Shown here: in pieces, positions 60,211 through 64,000 of the stretch
Numbering within the stretch: the first letter of the stretch is position 1
Layout of the letters: the number at the start of each line of letters is the position of its first letter
DNA from: Tenacibaculum gallaicum
GTDB lineage: Bacteria > Bacteroidota > Bacteroidia > Flavobacteriales > Flavobacteriaceae
DNA length: 64,000 nt
Reading direction: 5' to 3'
Assembly (NCBI RefSeq): GCF_003387615.1
Contig: NZ_QUNS01000002.1
Span: 186,001-250,000 of the forward strand
The notes under the pieces: generated by a model
Database searches by the model: none
What the model was told of the DNA's origin: nothing
What the model saw: only the letters and a program-made list of their open reading frames with translations
Position numbers and translations under genes: made by a program

Positions 60211-61419
60211 ATGGATTATGTTAGAATAGGTACAGATTATTACAAGATCTGTAGTGTACCGCTTTATAGTGGAGACGCAAATAGAACATTGCTTAAATGG
60301 TCAAAAGGTGAAATAATTACAGATAAAGGCAAAGACTTTTTGCAATCAATCAAGAAGTATGATGGCTTTATTACTATCCCAGATCATCAAAATTATAAAC
60401 AAGAGATAAATTCTTTTTATAATCAATATGAAAAGTTAGAATATAATTTAGAGGAAGGTAAGTTTGATAAAACAAAGGAGTTTTTGAAACATATTTTTGG
60501 AGAACAATATGAGTTAGGTTTAGATTATCTTACAATATTATGGCAAATTCCAACGCAAATTTTACCTATTTTATGTTTGGTTAGCAATTCTCGGAACACA
60601 GGGAAAACTTCATTTTTAAAATGGTTGAAACTTATATTTCAAGGTAATATGACTATTAATAAAAATGAGGATTTTAGAAGTCGATTTAATAGCGACTGGG
60701 CATCTAAACTAATTATTTCAGTCGATGAAGTTCTTTTAGATAGAAGAGAAGATAGTGAACGAATTAAAAACCTTTCTACTGCGGGCACGTATAAAATTGA
60801 ATCTAAAGGAAAAGACAAATTAGAAACCAATTTCTTTGGTAAGTTTATATTGTGTTCTAATAATGAAGAAAATTTTATTCAAATAGATGAAAACGAAATT
60901 CGCTATTGGATAATTAAAGTAAACTCTTTTCAAGTTGAAGATGTAGATATGTTGGAGAAGTTAAAAAAAGAAATTCCTCATTTTTTGCATTTCTTGAATA
61001 AACGAAAAATTGTTTCAGAAAGAAAAACAAGAATGTGGTTTACAAAACAACAGATTTATACGCCTGCGTTAGATAAAGTTGTAAAAGGAAACAAAACATA
61101 TTTAAGTCAGGAAATAAAAGAAATTATAACAGATGATTTCATTGCGTTTGAAGTTGATGTTTTGCGTTACACCGCAACAGATTTATTTGAAAAGTTAAGT
61201 AAAGGATTAAGAACCACTCGGTCAAAAATTTCAAAAAGCTTGAAAGACGATTATAAGTTAGAACCTTTTAATGGAAGTTATAAAAAATTCTATTTTACTC
61301 TAAATACTTCACAAAAAACAATAGTTGATTTTGAAATAAAAAAAGGGAGGTACTATGAGTTTTTAAAAAGTGATTTCATAGACAGCTCGTTGACTGTTGA
61401 CAAAGTAACCCATTCGTGA
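60211..61419 (+). CDS. Primase-helicase (DUF5906/SF3-like ATPase) of the element
   Basis: 402 residues. The ATPase core has a Walker A in LVSNSRNTGKTSFLKWL (Lys132, Thr133), a Walker B-like IISVDEVLLD and a sensor CSNNEENFIQIDENEIRYW, as in the VirE/DUF5906 and SF3-like primase-helicases of Bacteroidota mobile elements. A winged C-terminal region follows. No separate primase is next to it. Probably initiates element replication at the repeat-rich region just downstream. Confidence 0.82.
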   Translation: MDYVRIGTDYYKICSVPLYSGDANRTLLKWSKGEIITDKGKDFLQSIKKYDGFITIPDHQNYKQEINSFYNQYEKLEYNLEEGKFDKTKEFLKHIFGEQYELGLDYLTILWQIPTQILPILCLVSNSRNTGKTSFLKWLKLIFQGNMTINKNEDFRSRFNSDWASKLIISVDEVLLDRREDSERIKNLSTAGTYKIESKGKDKLETNFFGKFILCSNNEENFIQIDENEIRYWIIKVNSFQVEDVDMLEKLKKEIPHFLHFLNKRKIVSERKTRMWFTKQQIYTPALDKVVKGNKTYLSQEIKEIITDDFIAFEVDVLRYTATDLFEKLSKGLRTTRSKISKSLKDDYKLEPFNGSYKKFYFTLNTSQKTIVDFEIKKGRYYEFLKSDFIDSSLTVDKVTHS

Positions 61420-62174
61420 GTAAAATAGCAACATTCAGAGGTAAACAAGAGTTCAACAGTTAGTCAACACAAAACGCAAAAAATGCATGTTGACCAACTG
61501 TTGATTTTTTGTTGAATCTGTAACCCTTCTCTTATATAGGGTTATAGTTATTGTTCAACACAGCAACAAAAATTTAATTATTAGTTTCTTTCTTAATTAA
61601 GTTAATTATTACGTTTTGCGTTAATTGCGCAAATTGAATAAAAAACGCAAGAAAGTGCAAAGTCACCTGTCAAAAGAAAATTACAACGGCTACCAAGAAA
61701 TATAAAAAGGATAATTATGCTACAGGAACTATACACCTATGTACAAACTGACTTACTATTGCATTAACTGTTATGATACATCATAATAATTAAAACAGAG
61801 CTTTAAATGCAAGAGAAAACCAATCAATGAGGAAACCTTAAAAAAGGAAGAATTAAATAATGCGGTAAATGTATTTCAGGATTAAGCAAAAAGAGCAACG
61901 ATAAACGCAAAATTGTAAATTATGTTTTTAAAACATATGTAATGTGTTTGTTTATAGCTTTTTAAATGGTATTAGCTATACTTTTGATGGTTTTTAGAGC
62001 AACACAAAAGAGCATACACGCAAAAAGCGCAAGAAAACATAAAAGTTATATTCTCTCATATGTAAACCAACTTACGGAATAGTTTCTATGATAAATGATA
62101 TTAATATGTTTAACGTAAGAGTATAAATAAAATGATGCAATCCTAAGAGAAAAAAAGATTTTTAAGAGACGCAA
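61389..62174. repeat. GTTGA-type and ACGCAA repeats with inverted repeat
   Basis: An inverted repeat CAACAGTTAGTCAACA (61454-61469) / TGTTGACCAACTGTTG (61488-61503), one mismatch. Further GTTGA/TCAAC copies occur at 61389, 61396, 61451, 61511 and 61553, and a TAACCCT/AGGGTTA hairpin at 61521-61544. ACGCAA (or reverse) occurs at 61474, 61616, 61645, 61905, 62018 and 62169, and GCGCAA at 61627 and 62027. Confidence 0.7.
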
Positions 62175-62304
62175 TGAAACGTAAAAAGGAGCAATAACTA
62201 ATTCCTGTGATAAGAATGGCACTATTATACACAATATTTAATATATAATTAATGAGCATAATTTACAGTAAAAAGAAACAAAATAAAATCTTATTTTTGT
62301 TTTT
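61420..62304. other. Origin-like noncoding region of the element
   Basis: About 885 nt without a convincing gene. It holds most of the repeats above and a short translatable stretch near 61797-61886 (FKCKRKPINEETLKKEEL), which may be the remains of a recombinase-like gene. AT-rich, following a primase-helicase, so an origin of replication or transfer is possible. Confidence 0.55.
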
Positions 62305-62928
62305 ATGGATATAAAATTGACAGAACAAGAAAAGATAAAAATCTTAAATTCCGATGATATTTACGGAATAATGCAAAAAATATTACTTCGTGAAAGTAAG
62401 ATAGACCAAAACCGTGAACACTTTTGGGTTGTAGGGCTAGAAAACAACAACCGTATTCTTTTTATTGAGTTAATAAGCTTAGGTACTATCAATGCTACTT
62501 TGGTAGAACCTATGGAAGTTTTTAGTCTTGCATTGCAAAAAAGAGCTGTAAAAATTATGTTATGTCATAACCACCCAAGTGGTGAATTAACTCCGTCAGA
62601 CAATGACAAAAACCTAACAGATAGATTAATACAAGTAGGTATTATAGTAAATACACGTGTAATAGATCATTTAATTATTTCTGATAAAAGCTATTTGAGT
62701 TTTGCTAATACTGGTCTTTTACAAGAGTTAGAGAAAAGTACTAAATACGTACCTAAATATGTACTAGAGCAACGTCTTAAAAAAGAGGCTGCTGAAATTG
62801 CTAAACGTAATGAAAAAATAGAAATAGCTAAAAACTTGAAAAGGAAAGGTATTGATACAGGTACCATTGCAGACTCCACAGGTCTTACTATCGAAGAGGT
62901 GGAGAAGTTGCGTGTTAAAAAGAAGTAA
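62305..62928 (+). CDS. radC: RadC-like JAB domain protein
   Basis: 207 residues. JAB/MPN domain with the metal motif CHNHPSGELTPSDNDK (His88, His90, Asp101). A C-terminal extension (about 150-207) has a charged helix and KGIDTGTIADSTGLTIEEVE, a small HTH-like motif also seen in Rpn nucleases. RadC-like proteins are common on Bacteroidota mobile elements; the role is unproven, and the classic DNA-repair RadC role is not implied. Confidence 0.88.
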   Translation: MDIKLTEQEKIKILNSDDIYGIMQKILLRESKIDQNREHFWVVGLENNNRILFIELISLGTINATLVEPMEVFSLALQKRAVKIMLCHNHPSGELTPSDNDKNLTDRLIQVGIIVNTRVIDHLIISDKSYLSFANTGLLQELEKSTKYVPKYVLEQRLKKEAAEIAKRNEKIEIAKNLKRKGIDTGTIADSTGLTIEEVEKLRVKKK

Positions 62929-63185
62929 CAAATTACTTCAATGAGTTAAAAATTATCTTTTAAGAGTTATACTACAATTTAATATACCTTCCTTTACTGT
63001 AACGTTAAAAACATCTCTATTTGGTTTAAAATAGTAGATGTAGCTAAAAATATGAATCTCTTTGTTTTTCATGATTACAAATGCCTTTATAGTGTATCTT
63101 GTTAGTAAGTTGCTGTTTATCATGAAAATAAGTTTGTTTTTTTTGAAAATAAGATTACATTTATACGATTTTTAAAAAAAATTCT

Positions 63186-64000
63186 ATGAAAACAAGACTA
63201 CCTTATGTGGTTATACTCTGTTGTATAACTTTTTTTACTGCAAATTCTCAAAATTTACTGAATACTAGTTCGTGGACAGTTGGTACAGGTTCTGTATCTG
63301 GTTTTAGTCAGAATGGTACTACTTCAGAAAATAGTAGAGAATATGGAATTGGACCTGAAGGAGCAAGTGTATTACTATGGAAAGCTACCCCTGATGCTTC
63401 TAGTAATGCTGACGGTGGCTGGAACTCTTCTTATTCAAACATAGATCATACAAAAACCTATCGCTTAGTTGTTTGGTTAAAAAAGACAAACTCAAATGAT
63501 GGGAGTAGTTATTTTGGTTGTCAAGAGTGGCAAAGTAGCTCAGATATGAGTCTACACAATTATACCATTTTAAAGTTAAATGGAGACATAAGGCAGAATC
63601 CTTATTTTTGGGCAGGAGATTTACCCCAACTCAATAAATGGTATATGTTAGTAGGGTATGTTCATGGAAGCAATTATAATTCAGGTTTAAACTACGGTGG
63701 AATTTATGATCCTCTCACAGGAAATAAAGTTGTGAATATTACTGATTATAAATTTTCTTCCTCTACAACAAAGTTAAGGCATCGAACATATTTATATTAT
63801 GACACAAACACCTCTGATAGTCAGTATTTCTACGCACCAAGAATGGAGTTAGTAGATGGAAATGAACCATCTGTTCAAGAATTGTTAGGGCTAAATAAAA
63901 GTAATGATCCATCAAATATGTTAGATTATTCTACTTGGGCTGTAGGAACAGGTAGTACTACAGGGTTTACTAGAAATGGAGCTGAAAATGAAAATGTAAG
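63186..64000 (+). CDS. Large secreted repeat protein, 3'-truncated by the window
   Basis: The frame is open for 271 codons to the window edge. A signal peptide (VVILCCITFFTANSQ) is followed by a predicted beta-rich domain NLLNTSSWTVGTGSVSGFSQ to FYAPRMELVDGNEPSVQELL (about 23-245), with Trp/Tyr-rich strands like a carbohydrate-binding jelly roll. A second copy begins at LDYSTWAVGTGSTTGFTRNG. Repeated domains of this kind occur at the N-termini of RHS-type, adhesin or other large surface proteins in flavobacteria. As cargo of the element it may mediate attachment or competition. No T9SS signal can be judged without the C-terminus. Confidence 0.82.
   Translation, partial: MKTRLPYVVILCCITFFTANSQNLLNTSSWTVGTGSVSGFSQNGTTSENSREYGIGPEGASVLLWKATPDASSNADGGWNSSYSNIDHTKTYRLVVWLKKTNSNDGSSYFGCQEWQSSSDMSLHNYTILKLNGDIRQNPYFWAGDLPQLNKWYMLVGYVHGSNYNSGLNYGGIYDPLTGNKVVNITDYKFSSSTTKLRHRTYLYYDTNTSDSQYFYAPRMELVDGNEPSVQELLGLNKSNDPSNMLDYSTWAVGTGSTTGFTRNGAENENV

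Noticed and set aside
61797-61886. A recombinase-like peptide remnant (FKCKRKPINEETLKKEEL)
   Set aside because: Only about 30 codons, no start, stops on both sides; too little to call a pseudogene.
62046-62234. A 62-residue minus-strand frame in the origin-like region
   Set aside because: Composition and lack of neighbours give no support; it overlaps the repeat-rich noncoding stretch.
1-64000. CRISPR arrays, rRNA genes and complete insertion sequences
   Set aside because: I read for regular spaced repeats, transposase motifs and rRNA segments and found none.

Overview
The window is low-GC DNA from a marine-type member of the Flavobacteriaceae (Bacteroidota), most like Tenacibaculum or a close relative. 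The grounds are a SusD family outer-membrane lipoprotein, TAnnTTTG type promoter boxes, almost no Shine-Dalgarno sequences, divergent class II and class III glutamine synthetases, an S46 dipeptidyl peptidase, a Bacteroidota-type curli operon, and the arginine-agmatine-putrescine-homospermidine route. The genus is an inference; no rRNA gene is present.

Left part (1-16.9 kb). It opens with a 5'-truncated susD, a small double-glycine leader peptide gene and pyrF. Next comes a run of ABC permease, two thioredoxin-like lipoproteins, tpiA, prmA and clpS. Small hypothetical and TerB genes follow, then a minus-strand polyamine operon (speA, speB, an RMD1/DUF155 membrane protein, a deoxyhypusine-synthase-like gene). 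MscS, universal stress protein, TerB-like and CorA genes close this part.

Middle part (16.9-39.9 kb). A copper/silver RND efflux operon (HYC_CC_PP protein, CusA, TolC-like, CusB, HMA lipoprotein) is followed by a 9-kb accessory cluster. That cluster holds two GlxA regulators, an AraC and an ArsR regulator, and repeated SRPBCC, DoxX and VOC/PhnB genes. A tRNA-Arg(ACG), a 50-aa small gene, a siderophore-type TonB receptor with a PepSY partner, and a CaCA antiporter follow.

Right part (39.9-57 kb). It contains the divergent glutamine synthetases, a full curli operon, purM, a YceI group, prfA, rpsU, a hydrolase and an S46 peptidase. The curli operon has two curlin-like subunits, a CsgE with an extra N-terminal domain, CsgF, a CsgG with an extra C-terminal domain, and a TolB-propeller lipoprotein.

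Right end (57-64 kb). An integrative element begins at a 16-bp fragment that resembles the 3' end of tmRNA or a tRNA. A terminator-like hairpin lies outside the fragment and a tyrosine recombinase inside it. The element carries an unknown protein, a HTH/excisionase-like protein, a primase-helicase, a repeat-rich origin-like region, a RadC/JAB protein and the start of a large secreted repeat protein. Its right end is outside the window.

The observations I think most worth following are the altered curli machinery with its structured leader; two small cassettes in convergent intergenic gaps, each flanked by duplicated terminator hairpins; a tRNA-Arg with a compensated 19:56 tertiary pair; an rpsU leader without a Shine-Dalgarno; and the origin-like repeats of the element.
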